DNA of 64,000 nt from Pleurostoma richardsiae (Eukaryota; Ascomycota; Sordariomycetes; Calosphaeriales; Pleurostomataceae), in the NCBI GenBank assembly GCA_030052745.1, contig JANBVO010000007.1, forward strand, positions 372,001 through 436,000, given 5' to 3'. The stretch's first letter is position 1. Each line of letters opens with the position of its first letter. Both the position numbers and the translations under genes were made by a program. Below, piece by piece: positions 47,080 to 58,972 of this stretch. The notes beneath the pieces were generated by a model. It did not search any database. It was given only the letters and a program-made list of their open reading frames with translations, and was not told the DNA's origin.

Positions 47080-48988
47080 TCAGACCTCCGGCCCGGGAGG
47101 GCAACCCTCATGTCCCATAGCGTCAACCTGGGCAGGCTGCAACAGCATGCCCGCGAATATCAAGATGTGCCCCTCCGTCATCTGCTGGAACGGCAGGTCG
47201 ATGTTCCCTTCGTCCCACAGCAGCGGTCTGTCCGACGCCTCCTCCAACCGCACCGCCTCCGCCAGCAGCGCCGCCTGCCCGATGCCCATGCACTGCCCGA
47301 TGTAAGCGAGGCACCGGCCTACGTAAGCCCGCACGCTGGGCGGCACAATCGAGCACCGCCCCACCACGTACAGCGGGTGCAGCAGCAATAGGCCGCCGAC
47401 AGGTCGGCCCGGGGGTATATCCTCGTCGGTAGTGATGGCATAGATGTACTCGGACAAGGAGGGTGCAAGGTGGAACGGTATGGAGGCCACGAGGGCGGCG
47501 GTGAGCTCCTGAGCGAGCTTGTCAAAGGGGAGGGCCATGGGGACGGAGGTCTCTTGGTTCGGGGAGAGGCGACGGGCGGTGTGGCGAAGGATCTCTAGGA
47601 GCATGACGTGCGTTTTGCGGTAGGTGTTCCACACAGCGGAGACGTAGACTGGCAGTGTTAGCTGTGACAGGAGAAATATGAGGAATGGGGGCATCTTACG
47701 GTCAAGATACGTGTCGACGGGCCCAGGCCAGCAGAAGGGATGCGGGGAGGAGAAAGCAGTCATTTCACCGATAGTGTGTACGGTCTTTGGCATCCACTCT
47801 TCAGACTGTCTCTGTACCCACCTGTTGAAGGCCCAGTGGATGTCCAGCGACGCCTGCAAGAGGCCCTCAAGCTCGTATGAAGTCGACGATGCATCTTCCA
47901 GGATAGTCTTGGCGCGCTTGAAAAGGGGGTTGCACCGCACGAGAACAGCGTCGAGATTCTGGATTATGTCGTGGGAGGTTGGGACGCAGAGAACGCCATG
48001 GCTCGTTTGCTCCTACTTAAACGTTAAGAGACATTCTAACCAAGGGCTCTTCATGACAAGGCGTGCCGTAAAACCTACCAGAAGCGACCCTTTGAGCAGA
48101 AGCGGATTGCCTAGTCGAAACAGCTGCAGTCCTCCCGCCATGTCGAACGGGGATTCATTGCTCAATAGGATAGCGCAGACTCCCCTCACGTGGGCCACAT
48201 GCTTTGGCACACTGGATCCGTTGCTGCTCACTATCTGGAAATATAGGTAGTTAGCTGAGGGCAAAGGAGCCGATGAAGGAAAGGGGCGGATGCCCACCTC
48301 ATACAATCCTAGCAGCAACGCGGTCATGAGTGTCTGAATGTTGACGTGGGTCTCGCGACGGAATAATGTAGTCTGGAATGAGCGCAGGAGGCTGCAGTAC
48401 CGCCTCGCCGCATCGTCGATCATGTCCAACCGCCCTTGCTGGTTCCCCAACACCGCCGTCTCGACTATAGACACCGCCTGCCCCAGCTCCGAGAGAGGGC
48501 CCGCTGCGGCCAGCAGCTCCGGCATCCCATCGAGAAAGCCCCTGGATACTTTCCGGTCTGCCGACTCGACGACAAAGTCACGCCTGAAGGCTGCAAGGAT
48601 CGACTTCTCAGCGGACTCCTCTGCCTCGGCCGAAGTCGACGGCGGGCTCTCTTCCGTGGGAAGCACCTTTGGCGGCACGTAGTAATGTCGGAAATAGAGC
48701 GCCGACTCATCCCGGTAGCCCACGCAGGCCCTGCCGGAATCTGCGCAGCGCTTACATATCTAGATGATGGCAAAATTGGACGGTGGTCAGACGCGTGTAT
48801 AGTCCTCTCCCGTGGTTGTGTCACCTCGACAGACGAAGGAGGGGAACGGGCGGAAGGGCTCACTGGTTTGGTCTCGTCACACTAAGAGAAATAGTTAGTA
48901 AAGCACACTACCATGAGTCGATATCCATTACCTTCTTCCTCCGTTTCCTGCAAGTTCCACAGGCCCGGGAAACCCCATGGTTGACCAT
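47080..48988 (-). CDS. Zn2Cys6 fungal transcription factor, 524 aa
   Basis: This is a nuclear DNA-binding regulator. Six exons read complement 48932-48988, 48864-48881, 48298-48759, 48079-48234, 47700-48012 and 47080-47648. The binuclear zinc cluster is split across three exons: RACGTCRKRRKK, CDETKP (an exon of only 18 bases) and ICKRCADSGRAC. The start MVNHGVSR is common in this class. The rest has the helical fungal-specific regulatory region: HVNIQTLMTALLLGLYE, HVAHVRGVCAIL, FDKLAQELTAALVASIPFHLAPS and MTEGHILIFAGMLL. Two introns (48235-48297 and 47649-47699) are multiples of three without stops; they are called from their splice signals and because their translation interrupts conserved phrases. 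The MFS gene at 49481 is divergent across a short promoter, so it is a likely target. Confidence 0.88.
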
Positions 48989-49480
48989 GGTTAATGCTGG
49001 CGCCAAAGACGGTCCGGACAATGTTGAGGATGGAGACTCGAGGCTGCACAAGGGCCGGAGATTTGAAGCGGACTCACTGTATCGGACTTGGCCTTATCTC
49101 CGCCACGCCACGACATGATGTGATGAAGACGCCGACGTCGAGATGTAGAGCATGGATGAACGGCATGTGAGGGTGAAGTGCATCCATATTTTCCCGATCA
49201 GGTTAGTTTTGCGCGCCGGCAATGATCCAGATCTGGGGGGACCTCAATCGCCCGATCTAGTTAGTATTGCGCGCTGGTGATTGTACTCGCCTGCTCTTGA
49301 AGGCCTGTTACGCATCACTGGCCTCTTCTCAACATCAAAAATGGAAGAAACGAGGTATATAAGCGGCATGCCGCAATCCATGGAGCGGCTAGACATGAAC
49401 ATGTCTTCTGTGTTATCTCATTCCCCTGTCTCAACGCCCCTGGGCACAGCCAGCAAGTGTCGATCTGCCTTGTTGTCAAC
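48989..49480. promoter_or_regulatory. Shared divergent promoter of the Zn2Cys6 regulator and the MFS exporter
   Basis: This 492 bp interval separates the two start codons. It contains the imperfect direct repeat at 49193-49282. An unused ATG at 49116 on the minus strand opens only a short frame that cannot be spliced in phase into the zinc cluster. Confidence 0.65.
49193..49282. repeat. Imperfect ~32 bp direct repeat in the regulator/exporter promoter
   Basis: Copy A is at ~49193-49226 and copy B at ~49251-49282, 58 bases apart start to start. Both share CCCGATC, GTTAGT and TTGCGCGC with a following GG and TGAT, about 28 matching positions. The GCGCGC core is itself palindromic. It looks like a duplicated operator. 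Confidence 0.7.
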
Positions 49481-51245
49481 ATGCTTGACATCTATAGAGA
49501 CTCTCCCGTGGGACAATGTCTACGTCTCCTGACTAGAAAGAGGATTGGGAAGTATCCTGAAGAGGACGTTCGGTTCGATGTCTCCTGCTTGTTCACCGAC
49601 CGTCACGATTCGGCCGAGTCCAGGAACGATGAATCGACATCCCCGGAGGAAGATATTGAGAGGGGACAGCAAGGGGGAGGTTACGGATCGTCCCAGACTC
49701 CGACAAAGGCAGAGCATGGCGTACACCTCGTCGCCTGGTATTCCGACAGCGACCCGGACAACCCTCAGAACTGGTCTTCGGGCAAAAAACTTTGGATTGG
49801 CATGATCCTCTTTGCCTACACCTTCGCCGCCTACATCGGCTCGTCCCTCTACACTGTGAGCGAGCCCGCCATTGAGGAGATCTTCGACATCAGCGAGACC
49901 GCCGCCGCCGCCGGCCTGACCGTGTACGTCCTCGGCTACGGTGTCGGCCCCATGATCTTCTCGCCGCTGTCGGAGATTCCAGCCGTCGGCCGGAACCTCC
50001 TTTACATCGTCACCTTCTTCCTCTTCGTCATTCTGTGCGTTCCCATGGCTCTCGTGGACAACTTCGCCGGCATAATCGTCCTCAGGTTTCTGCTAGGGTT
50101 CTTTGCGTCCCCTTGCCTGGCGACTGCTGCTGCTTCCTATGGCGATATGTACGGTGCGACAGAGATGCCATATGTCATCGCCCTGTGGGGAGGCGGTGCC
50201 ACACTAGGACCAGTGAGTATACAGTCAAGCTGTCTCCGGTAACTTCGCGGCACTGACATAGTATCTCCTCTCAAGGCCCTCGGTCCTATCATAGGTGGCT
50301 TTGCCGTCGAGAAGATGGACTGGCGCTGGAGCACCTGGGAGCTGCTCTGGCTCTCCGGCCCCGTGCTGATCCTCATGTTCTTCTTCCTGCCCGAGACCTC
50401 GCCCGACTCGATCCTGCTCCGGCGGGCTCAGAGACTACGAAAATGGACCGGGCGGACCGACCTCAAGTCTGAGTCGGAGATCCGCCAGAAGAACATGAAC
50501 CCTCGAGAGATCACCTACCAGGCCCTGATCAAGCCGTGGCAGATTAACGCCCTCGACCCCGCCGTTCTGTTCTCCACCTTCTACACGGGCCTCACGTACG
50601 GAGTCTATTACTCGTTCTTCGAGTCCTTCCCGCTGGTCTACACAGAGAAATATGGCTTCAACCTCGGCCAGACCGGGCTCTGCTTCCTCTCGGTGCTGAT
50701 CGGCCTCGCGGTAGCTGTCATCATACTCTGCGCCTACCTTTATTTCATCGCGCCCAAGAGGCTCGCCAGACTGGATCCGGTTCCCCCTGAAGCCAGAATA
50801 TGGCCAGGCCTCTTTGCGACCTTCTGCATTCCCCTCGGTCTCTTCCTCTTCGGTAAGCCACCCACTCAACCCTACCTTCTCGTGAGCTGCTCGCTGATAG
50901 CCCGACCAAGCATTTACGGCCCGCAGATCCATCCACTGGATTGTCAGCCTCGTGGGTGTCACCATCAGCATGTGCGGCACCTTCATTATCACGCAGTGCA
51001 TGTTCATCTACCTGCCCTTCACCTACCCGCGGTACTCGGGTTCGCTCTTCGCGGCAAACGGCCTGTCCAGGAGCCTCTTCGCCGGCGCCGCGATCCTCTT
51101 CTCCCGCCCCATGTTCCTGGCGCTGGGCATTGACGGGGGTGTGAGCCTCTTGGCAGGGTTCAGCGTACTGTGCGTGTTCGGAATCTACGGCATCTATTAT
51201 TTTGGGGAGAGCCTGCGGCGGAGGAGTAAGTTTGCCGGAGAGTAG
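49481..51245 (+). CDS. MFS drug/polyamine:H+ antiporter (DHA1, Tpo/Flu1-like), 547 aa
   Basis: This is a 12-helix plasma-membrane exporter. Exons are 49481-50212, 50276-50852 and 50911-51245. The ATG at 49481 opens with MLDIYRDSPVGQCLRLLTRK, and GKYPEE follows, as in Tpo1/Flu1-like proteins. Next come a disordered acidic stretch, then SDPDNPQNWSSGKKLW ahead of the first helix. The family signature between helices 4 and 5 (GATLGP|ALGPIIGGF) is split by intron 1. PLVYTEKYGFNLGQTGLCFL, ARRSIHWIVSLVG and FIYLPFTYPRYSGSLFAANGL are typical of the C-terminal half. Substrates in the family include azoles, polyamines and mycotoxins; the one here is unknown. It is divergent from a Zn2Cys6 gene, a common arrangement for inducible exporters. 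Confidence 0.92.
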
Positions 51246-52534
51246 CCGTGTTAATTGGAGTGTAGAATGTGGATAAACCGCCGACAGTCTTAGAAGCAAC
51301 ACCATGCTACAACTCACGGCATAGAGCAAGAGCTTCATCTATTTTTATAACGGGTAGCATAACTTGTAGCCACTCCTTTCTTATCGACATCATGTAATTC
51401 CATATATCCCAGAGAATTAGCATACTGTAACTCACAGTTGCGATGTGCGGAATACATGTCGTTGTCTTGTCTCGATAAGTCACGGAGTCAACTCTATCCA
51501 CCCTGTCCAGGCCTAATTATGAGCGGACTCAACTCCGCAAGTAGCGCAGTGCTATTTAAGAATACCTCACCTCCCTCTGCAGTCCCCGTCCCCTTCTCTA
51601 GGAAGGCATGTGGCGCCAGTCATTTGAGTTTCCGGCCATTTCTGAGTTCGGCGCTAATCATGCCCAGCGAAGGTCTACGAGTGATCGCCTTAAGCAGTGC
51701 GGAATGAGATCCGAAGCAGGGTTACACACCGGTCAACAACGAAGGGCTGGTTGCTCGGCTCGGACGCCTTGTGGTCAGTTAAAGGAGTTGATCGTTGACT
51801 TGACCTCCGGGTAAACGGCGATCGATATTCAGGGAGGATGACAGACAATCTTGCATTAGGAGCAGTAGTCGATGAGCACCGACTGCCTCCCATCACAGCT
51901 CCGATGCGGGTTGTGCAGGTGAGCATTTGGATCCTCACAGCACTGGGTCTCAAGCTTCGAAAGGCTTGCAAAGTTCATTCTATTTCAGTTTTGTTCTGCC
52001 GATGAGGGCGTCATGGACTGCCTCTGCTAACCAAGTACCTCGCATCTCTCCATAAGCAGAGAAGTAGGCAGGATAGTGGATCATGGTTACTTGTCGAGGC
52101 CGATGAGGCATACCCTTGTGACCAGAACCAAGACTACTGCTTGGCCTCAAAAACTCTCGAAACAGAGTTCGAGTTGCTGTTAGTTCAGCCTCTGGTCCGC
52201 TGGGGTCTCTACCCATCGTCAATGGCCGAGCGAAAGAGGCTTTCCAGAGACCGCATCAGCTCGCCGTCACCACCACGCAGTCGATCCGAGAAAGACGACT
52301 CGGAGGCGGAGCCCAGCGTCTTGACCCGTGGTGAGCAGCGAGTGTTCCTATTAAACTCTGTCTTCTTCACCAGGCACTCCTTCCCCCCCTCAACTCTTAC
52401 CAGGACCGCTTCACCAGTCGTCCGGCCTCTCGTTTTGCGATATCTTCTGTCTGTCTGTCTGAGACACTCACTGAGAAAGAACGATCATAACTCGTCCAAC
52501 TACCGAACGGACACCAAATAAACCCGGTTCAAGA
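51246..52534. other. Intergenic: MFS 3' flank and WSC gene promoter
   Basis: Short open frames near 51438-51707 and 52141-52521 have no domain. A CTGTCTGTCTGTCTG microsatellite lies near 52448-52462. I see no gene. Confidence 0.5.
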
Positions 52535-53683
52535 ATGCTTGCAAAATTCATGGAGGGCGCTTGCCTCCTGGCCCTTCTCACGACATCCCTTGTCAGTGCC
52601 GGTGCGATCGATTATGCTGTAGACCGGACCAACACCGATGCAGCATGCCAACGTTACTGCGAAGGATACAAGGATTATATTGACTACAGTGATAAAGAGC
52701 TGTGAGTGTCCGACCGCCGGCCCTAGGCCGTCGATACTTGCTCCCCTAGGTCCACACAGGACTAACCACGGCGCAACAGAGTCTCGAGAGCCCGGCTCGG
52801 CCGGTACGGCAGCAACGAGCCGCGGGCCGCCCAGGCGCCGCCGCCCCCTCCGGGCGCGCCTGGCTCCCCTGGCGCGCCGTGCGTGTGCTCGCAGCCGACC
52901 GGCTCCCTGGGGTGCTGGTACGAGGGCACGCGGGGCCGGGCGCTGCCGCTGCAGTACATCGCGCCGGACATGACGGTGGCCAAGTGCGCGGCGTACTGCG
53001 CGGCCTACGCCTTCTACGGGCTCGAGTACGCGGACGAGTGCTACTGCGGCAACGCCATCATCAACGGGGCCTACCAGACCGAGGCGTCGGCCTGCGACAC
53101 CCCCTGCGGCGGCAACAGCTCCCAGGTGTGCGGCGGCAACAACCTGCTCAGCATCTACCAGTCCAACGTGCCGGGCGGCGCGGGCGGCCCGGCGCCGTAC
53201 ACGTACGCCGCGGTCGGGTGCTACGCCGAGCCGGCGCAGGGCCGCGCGCTGCAGCGCGTCATCGCGTCAACGCAGCAGACGCTCGAGGGCTGCTTCGGCA
53301 CCTGCTCCAACGGGCAGTTCGCCTACGCCGGGCTCGAGACCGGCCAGGAGTGCTGGTGCGGCAACGCCCTCAACCCCGCCGCCACGCCGGTCGCCGCGTC
53401 GTACTGCGACATGCCGTGCCCCGGGAACTCGTCCCAGATCTGCGGCGGGCCGCTCGCCCTGTCGCTGTACTCGAACACCACGGGTATGTAGTCCCGCCTC
53501 CGGCCCGCTCCTCGCTGATCTGCCCTGCGTTGCTGACGCTGCTGTTCCGCAGCTGTTTTCCCCAGGTACTACTAGGCCGAGCTCGGCGCCGGCACGGGGA
53601 AGCTGGGGAAAGCTGGGAAAGCAGCAGCCGTGCTGTCCGACCGACTTGGTTCGGAGCTGGCGCGGAGGTCTCGGAATGTAATC
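52535..53683 (+). CDS. Secreted protein with two WSC domains
   Basis: Exon 1 (52535-52701) encodes a signal peptide (MLAKFMEGACLLALLTTSL) and a Cys-containing stretch (CQRYCEGYKDY). Exon 2 starts at 52780. After a Pro/Gly linker come two WSC domains: GCWYEGTRGRALPLQ...ECYCGNAIINGAYQ...CGGNSSQVCGGNNLLSIY and GCYAEPAQGRALQR...ECWCGNALNPAAT...CPGNSSQICGGPLALSLY. WSC domains bind beta-glucan or xylan and occur in wall sensors and secreted lectins. No membrane anchor or GPI signal is visible, so it is probably secreted. The 3' end is uncertain: either the frame stops at 53491 (TTGM), or a GTATGT donor at 53484 is spliced to an acceptor near 53552 (ending AVFPRYY) or at 53565, which would extend the frame to about 53681. 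Confidence 0.85.
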
Positions 53684-56600
53684 TGACCGCGAGGATGCGC
53701 TTTCTTCCTTTTCTTTTTGGCTTGCTTGACAAGGTGACTGGAGAGAACATACCGAACGAATACGCGAATACGTAATCTGTATTGACTGAAGGTCTTAGAT
53801 AGCTAATGTACGGAAGCACTCGCATGCCGCATCTTCATACTGTACGTGCTGTAGTAGTTGTTGAGAAGTCTGAACGCTCCCCTGATATGCCTCGTGGAAT
53901 CTCTTGCTCTCTCCTATCAACGTCGCGATATCGACCCCATCGGGCCGGGAGTCGGCGAAAACCCAGGGATTGATTCAGAGCACGTAGGCGGCCGCTTGTA
54001 GCTGCCCCTTCGCCGCCCGCTCCAGAGGCTTTGGCTATTATCTCTCACATGAAAAAACTTGAACAGAGAAGATGAGATGGATGAGCTTTCATTCGTATCT
54101 CATGCACAAGACGGATGGACGGCACATCGGAGCAGGCTGCGTAGGCCAATGGGAATCCTGCAGAGCGCCGCCACATCCTGCCGCCTGCAGGAAAAGGAGG
54201 TCAGGGGCTTGTTCTTCAGGGGCGTCGCCGGGGCGCGTGGGGGAGATGCGAGATTGAGACGGTCAGCCAAGAAATCCGTGATTGTCAGTTTTATCAGTTG
54301 TCACCCTCGGCATCCGAATTAGCCATGCTTTCCCACAAATCCGCCCGCCGGCGGGCAGGGCTGTGAAAAAAGAATCCGCTTTCGAGGCGCCAAGATAAGG
54401 GATGACGATCGCCGTGTCGGTTCCGGAGTCTCCAGGCGAACCTCGCTTATAAGCTGGTCTTGGCCGCTCCTCCGGACGGCGTGCAGCACCCAGTACAGTA
54501 GGGGGGCGCATCCCACGGGCGGAGGATCGGCGGCGGGCGGCGGCGGCGGCTGGTGCGATCACGCCGCGGTCAGCTCGAGGATGCTGGGCGTGTTTCAGGA
54601 GTTTGCTCCGCTAGTCACGACTTGCCTGTCTCGGATGGCGGCATTTCGCGAGGAAGACTGGGTAGTAAGCGGCGCTGGCAGCCACCGCAGGCAGGCTAAA
54701 GAAAGAAGAACCTCTTGTTGTCTTTGAAGACGCAATATGCTCTTGAGACGAGTTCGCCTCAGAGAGGTGACGAGGCCAAGAAACAAGAAACCGGAAGGTT
54801 GAGGACGCGACCAGTTATCGGCGCCGAGCGTGTCGCTTCGCAACTTGCGCCGTCTCAGGAAGCCTCTCCTCCGACCGTGCTCTTCACTTTCTCGAGTACT
54901 GTGCAGAGTACTGTCAAGAAAAGCCAAAATTAGGACAGGGCCAGGGAGGCATTAGCCGAGGAGGAGGGTAGAGGAGGACAGCCAGTGAGAGCCGAGGATG
55001 AGTACACGGGGTTCCGCCTCCTAAGAGGGTTTGATTTTAGCGACGACGCCGCCAGTCTCGGCCAAGCCTCCCAACATTGGATGAGTGGCATGCGGAAACA
55101 AGATTGTTCGTTCTGTGAATGGCCCACTCGTGATGGCCAAGAAGGTGCTGTATGCGCTACGAATCATCAGGACAACAGCTCGTCTGCTAGCGAAACTTTC
55201 TCGCGTGAGCCCCGAAGGAGTCGAGCGCCGGCGGGTCTCGCGGCATGTCTCCAAGCACAGTCTGGGAAGTACGGGGTATGGATACGAAAGATTGCAAAAG
55301 GCAGCGTTTCCATATCTTCGTGATGGTTACAGGTCAGCAATGTCCGTATAGCTTCAACCTCCCAAACCCTGAAGAGGCTGCTGCTGTGCTGTCTCGGAGC
55401 TTCCGCCGGGGCACACCTGAATCCTGATGGCCATCACTCTGCCGTGTCCGGCTGAAAACCACACACGAGCTACCCCAACTGCCAGGAGGGTTCTGCAATC
55501 CTCCCGAAATCTTCGCGTAGCACCGAAGCCGCCAAGACGTTCGGCGGTCTTGGCTGCATGACTGAACTGCCGGCTATCCGTGCCCCTTGAGCGCGTGGCA
55601 GTGCCGCAGATTGGACGGTAAATGACGTCTTTCAGCTAGCTTGGGGGGTGAAGCCGTGAAGTGTGAATGTGGCGACCGTATTTATCTTATATCTTTAGAG
55701 TAGATAGGTGGATGCAAACGCTCGAAATAGAGTGGCAGTTCCCAGTGTGTCCAGGACATGAAACACAGCAGCCGGTTTAAGGTACTGTACAGACAGGGCC
55801 ACGACCCCCAGGCGTGGGATTTAGTGCAACCCGGGGGGTTGGGGATGTTCAGGATTTTAACGTTATCCTGAAGCTCTTTTCCTAGTGCAGTGCAGCTCCG
55901 GAACAACAGCTCTAGATCGCCGTATGTGTTTCATGTCTGGCCCCGTATCGCCATCGCTCCGTCTAGCCACCGGTTGCCCTACTGTGTGGCCTCACAGTCT
56001 CTCCTTCTGCAGTCCCAAGCTGTCATGGCTGTCCGTCCAGCCACCGTGCGTATAGTCTCGTTGGGAACGGTCAGGCCTTTCCCCGGGGACAAGGAGAGCA
56101 GTCTGGGATTATCTCCGTGCATGTTTCCATAAGGAGGTCGTTGCATCGCTCGAATTGAGGCTGACGTACCCCCTGTCCCCCCTCCTATTCCCAATTCCGT
56201 TGCTCGACGCTAGCATCATCGACTATCCCCACGGACGCCCCTTTGACAGTGCAGCACTGGCTCCGACTCCAGGAGTCCAGGGCGTCCAGGGCACGCCGTT
56301 GCAGCGCTTGATTTGCCCGGCCCATGGGCGCGTCAGGGTCCTCTTCTCCACAGTAATCCCAGCGGTCCCCGGGCGACAGAAGCACATGATTGATCGATAT
56401 CTGATCGAGGGACGGAGCCAAAAATGGTCGGCTTCCGTGCTGGTCCAAACACCCCCCGGCGGCAATCTGCTGTGGGCGATCACTTTCTGCCGTTCCTGAG
56501 ATTCATAAAAAAGCCTTATGTGATCCACACCCCTCTTCCCCAACTTCCCTCGGTTCTGGCTGTGACCTGAGTTGCTGCTCCAGAGCATCGTCGGTCGTTA

Positions 56601-57161
56601 CCTGCTGCGGATTCTCGATTCTAGCGACGTGCCGCCCGAGATTACCGGAACCGGTGCTGGAAAGGTCCGCTATTGGACGCGGGAGACATTGATTCACAGG
56701 CGACAGCGCCACAGAAAGGGCGGTTCGCAACCAACGCACTGGGCTTATAGAGCTCGGATCCCCAGCCGGAAACGGGTGAATCAAGTTCGGCGGAGGACAG
56801 GGGAAGACGCCGGACGGCGCAAGCAACGCTCACCACAAGAACCAGCACGAGCCCAGGCGTCGCCGGCACCGAGCTGCCAGTTCTCTCGACGTCATCTCTC
56901 CCGACCGGCCAAGCGGGACTCTAACCCGAGCATATCGCCGAAGCTCGATTGTCGTCATCTCCGCCCGCAGAGTTGACCTGGGGGACTCGCCTTTTGGGCA
57001 CTCTGTTCTGCATCGTCCGCCGGTTATGTCACGATAGCGTCTTCTACGGTCCTTATTATTAGACTTAGGTTTCTTCGCTTCTTTGGCGGCGTCTATTTGG
57101 TCGGATCCTGCAGCGCGGCCCCTTTCGCTCGTTTCGGGGACGCAACTCAACTCCAGCCACC
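53684..57161. other. Long intergenic stretch (~3.5 kb) without a convincing gene
   Basis: Several open frames of 80-130 codons occur on both strands (for example near 54595-54927, 54985-55323, 56155-56499 and 56572-56976), but they overlap each other, show no known motif and are not linked by a consistent intron pattern. Base composition is mixed rather than clearly RIP-like. The last part must include the acyltransferase promoter. Confidence 0.5.
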
Positions 57162-58972
57162 ATGGCAACACAACAGCAGTCAGCGAAAAATGTCAAATGG
57201 GTAGAGGTGAGTCTATGCAGCATACAAGCATCTCAAGGCGAAGGGGAGCGGCGAAGAGACAGCTCACGGTTCCCGTGTTTTCGGTTGCTTGGAACCTTCC
57301 ACCGCCCACACCTTTATTGACCCCCTAGGCTCGAGTGGCACCAACACGACTGACACCTCTACGCAGGGCCTCCGAGGCATGGCCTCAGTGCTGGTCATCA
57401 TGACGCACATCTCCCGCGCCTTTGACTATGGGCTCTTCTTCCCCCAGGACACCCCCGAGGCGGCCCCGCGGCTCCTCCAGCTGCCGATCCTGCGTGTGCC
57501 CTGGCAGGGCCGCATCGGCGTGCCCATCTTCGCCTTCCTGACGGGCTTCGTCTGCGCGCTCAAGCCGCTCAAGCTGGCGCGGCAGGGCCGGCAGGGCCAG
57601 GGCGACGCGCTGATGGCCATCGCGCGGTCGGCGTTCCGGCGGCCCCCGCGGCTGGTGCTGCCCGCGGCCATCGCCACGACCATCAGCATGGTGCTGACGG
57701 TGCTGGGCGCGTACGTGAGCTCGTCGCACTGCGACTCGTTCTGGGTGCGGTTCGACACGCCCAACCGCGAGCCGACGCTGTGGCTCGAGGTGTGCCGCTA
57801 CTTCCGCGTGCTGCTGAGCACCTGGACCAACTCGGACAACGTCTACGACCGCCACCAGTGGGCGATGCGGCCGCTGCTCGTCGGCGCGTTCCAGGTGTAC
57901 GTCCTGCTGGCCGCGACGATGGGCATGCGGTTCAAGTACCGCATGGTGGTGCACGCGCTGCTCATGACGTACTGGTGGCTCAACCGAGAGGTTCATACTG
58001 GTAGGTTGATGCGCTGTTTGATCTGCTCTCTATTTGATGCAAACCCTCTTAAACCGCTTTCCCGCTGTATTCATGCGTCAATTCCCAATGAGACGAGCAG
58101 AATGACATGCTAACACGCAAACAGAAACCTTCGGCGCCATGATCGCCCTGGGCACCCTCCTCGCCGACCTCTCGCAGCACCGCCCGACGCAGGCCTTCAT
58201 CGCCGCGCACCACCGCGTGCTCTCCCTGGTCGTGGCGCCCTGCCTGATCCTGACCGGCCTGTACATCGGCTCTTACCCGCAGGAGCACGAGGACTGGGCG
58301 CCCTGGTCGCGCTGGCTGATGGACTACTTCGTCAACATGAACCCGCCGGAGGGCCAGCCGCGCGGCTCGCTGCTGGTGCCCGAGGGCACCGACCCGCGGC
58401 GGCGCTTCACCGCCGCCAACATCCAGCTCTTCGCTGTCGCGGTGTTCGTCAGCCCGATGCTGCGCGAGGCCCTGAGCAGCCGCTGGCTGCTGTGGCTGGG
58501 CCACCACTCGTTCGCGGTGTACCTGACGCACGGCACCATCCTGCGCACGGTGGGCATCTGGGTGGCGTACGGCATCGTGCCTCACTACGCGCAGCGCGAG
58601 GACGGGTCGTGGGAGACGGAGTCGCACGTCGCGGGCCCCTGGCGCGTGCGCCTCGCCATCCTCGTGTTCATCTGCCTGACGTACAGCGCGGCGTGGGCGT
58701 GGATGCGCTGGGTGGACACGGCGTGCGCGAGGGCGACCAAGTGGCTCGAGGCGAGGGTGTTCGAGCCGGAGGACGAGAACGACCACGAGGCCGCGGAGAA
58801 GGGGTACGGCCGGGTGAACGGCGTGAACGGGAATGGATACCCCGGCGGCGACGGCGGACACAAGGAAATGAACGGCGGGATGAACGGCGGGGCGAACGGA
58901 CACACGAGGCATCCGAGCATGAGGGACAGGATGAACACGACCAGGCAAGGCCCACATCAGCACTCGCCGTAG
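57162..58972 (+). CDS. Acyltransferase-3 family membrane protein, 508 aa
   Basis: Exons are 57162-57206, 57367-58000 and 58125-58972, with start MATQQQSAKNVKWVE in a good CACCATGG context. Features of the acyltransferase-3 family follow: GLRGMASVLVIMTHISRAFD with the conserved His of the first helix, GRIGVPIFAFLTGFVCALK, FRRPPRLVLPAAIAT, DNVYDRHQWAMRPLLVGAFQVYV and WLGHHSFAVYLTHGTIL. The enzyme would transfer acyl groups to sugars or small molecules across a membrane; in fungi the family also appears in secondary metabolism. About ten hydrophobic helices are expected. The last ~60 residues are a Gly/Asn-rich hydrophilic tail (NGVNGNGYPGGDGG). The substrate cannot be told. Intron 1 (160 bases) is unusually long for this window. 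Confidence 0.9.

Noticed and set aside
49077-49116. ATG at 49116 as the start of the Zn2Cys6 gene with a first intron
   Set aside because: The short exon with its GTGAGT donor cannot be spliced in phase to the zinc cluster; the ATG at 48988 gives a typical MVNHGVSR start.
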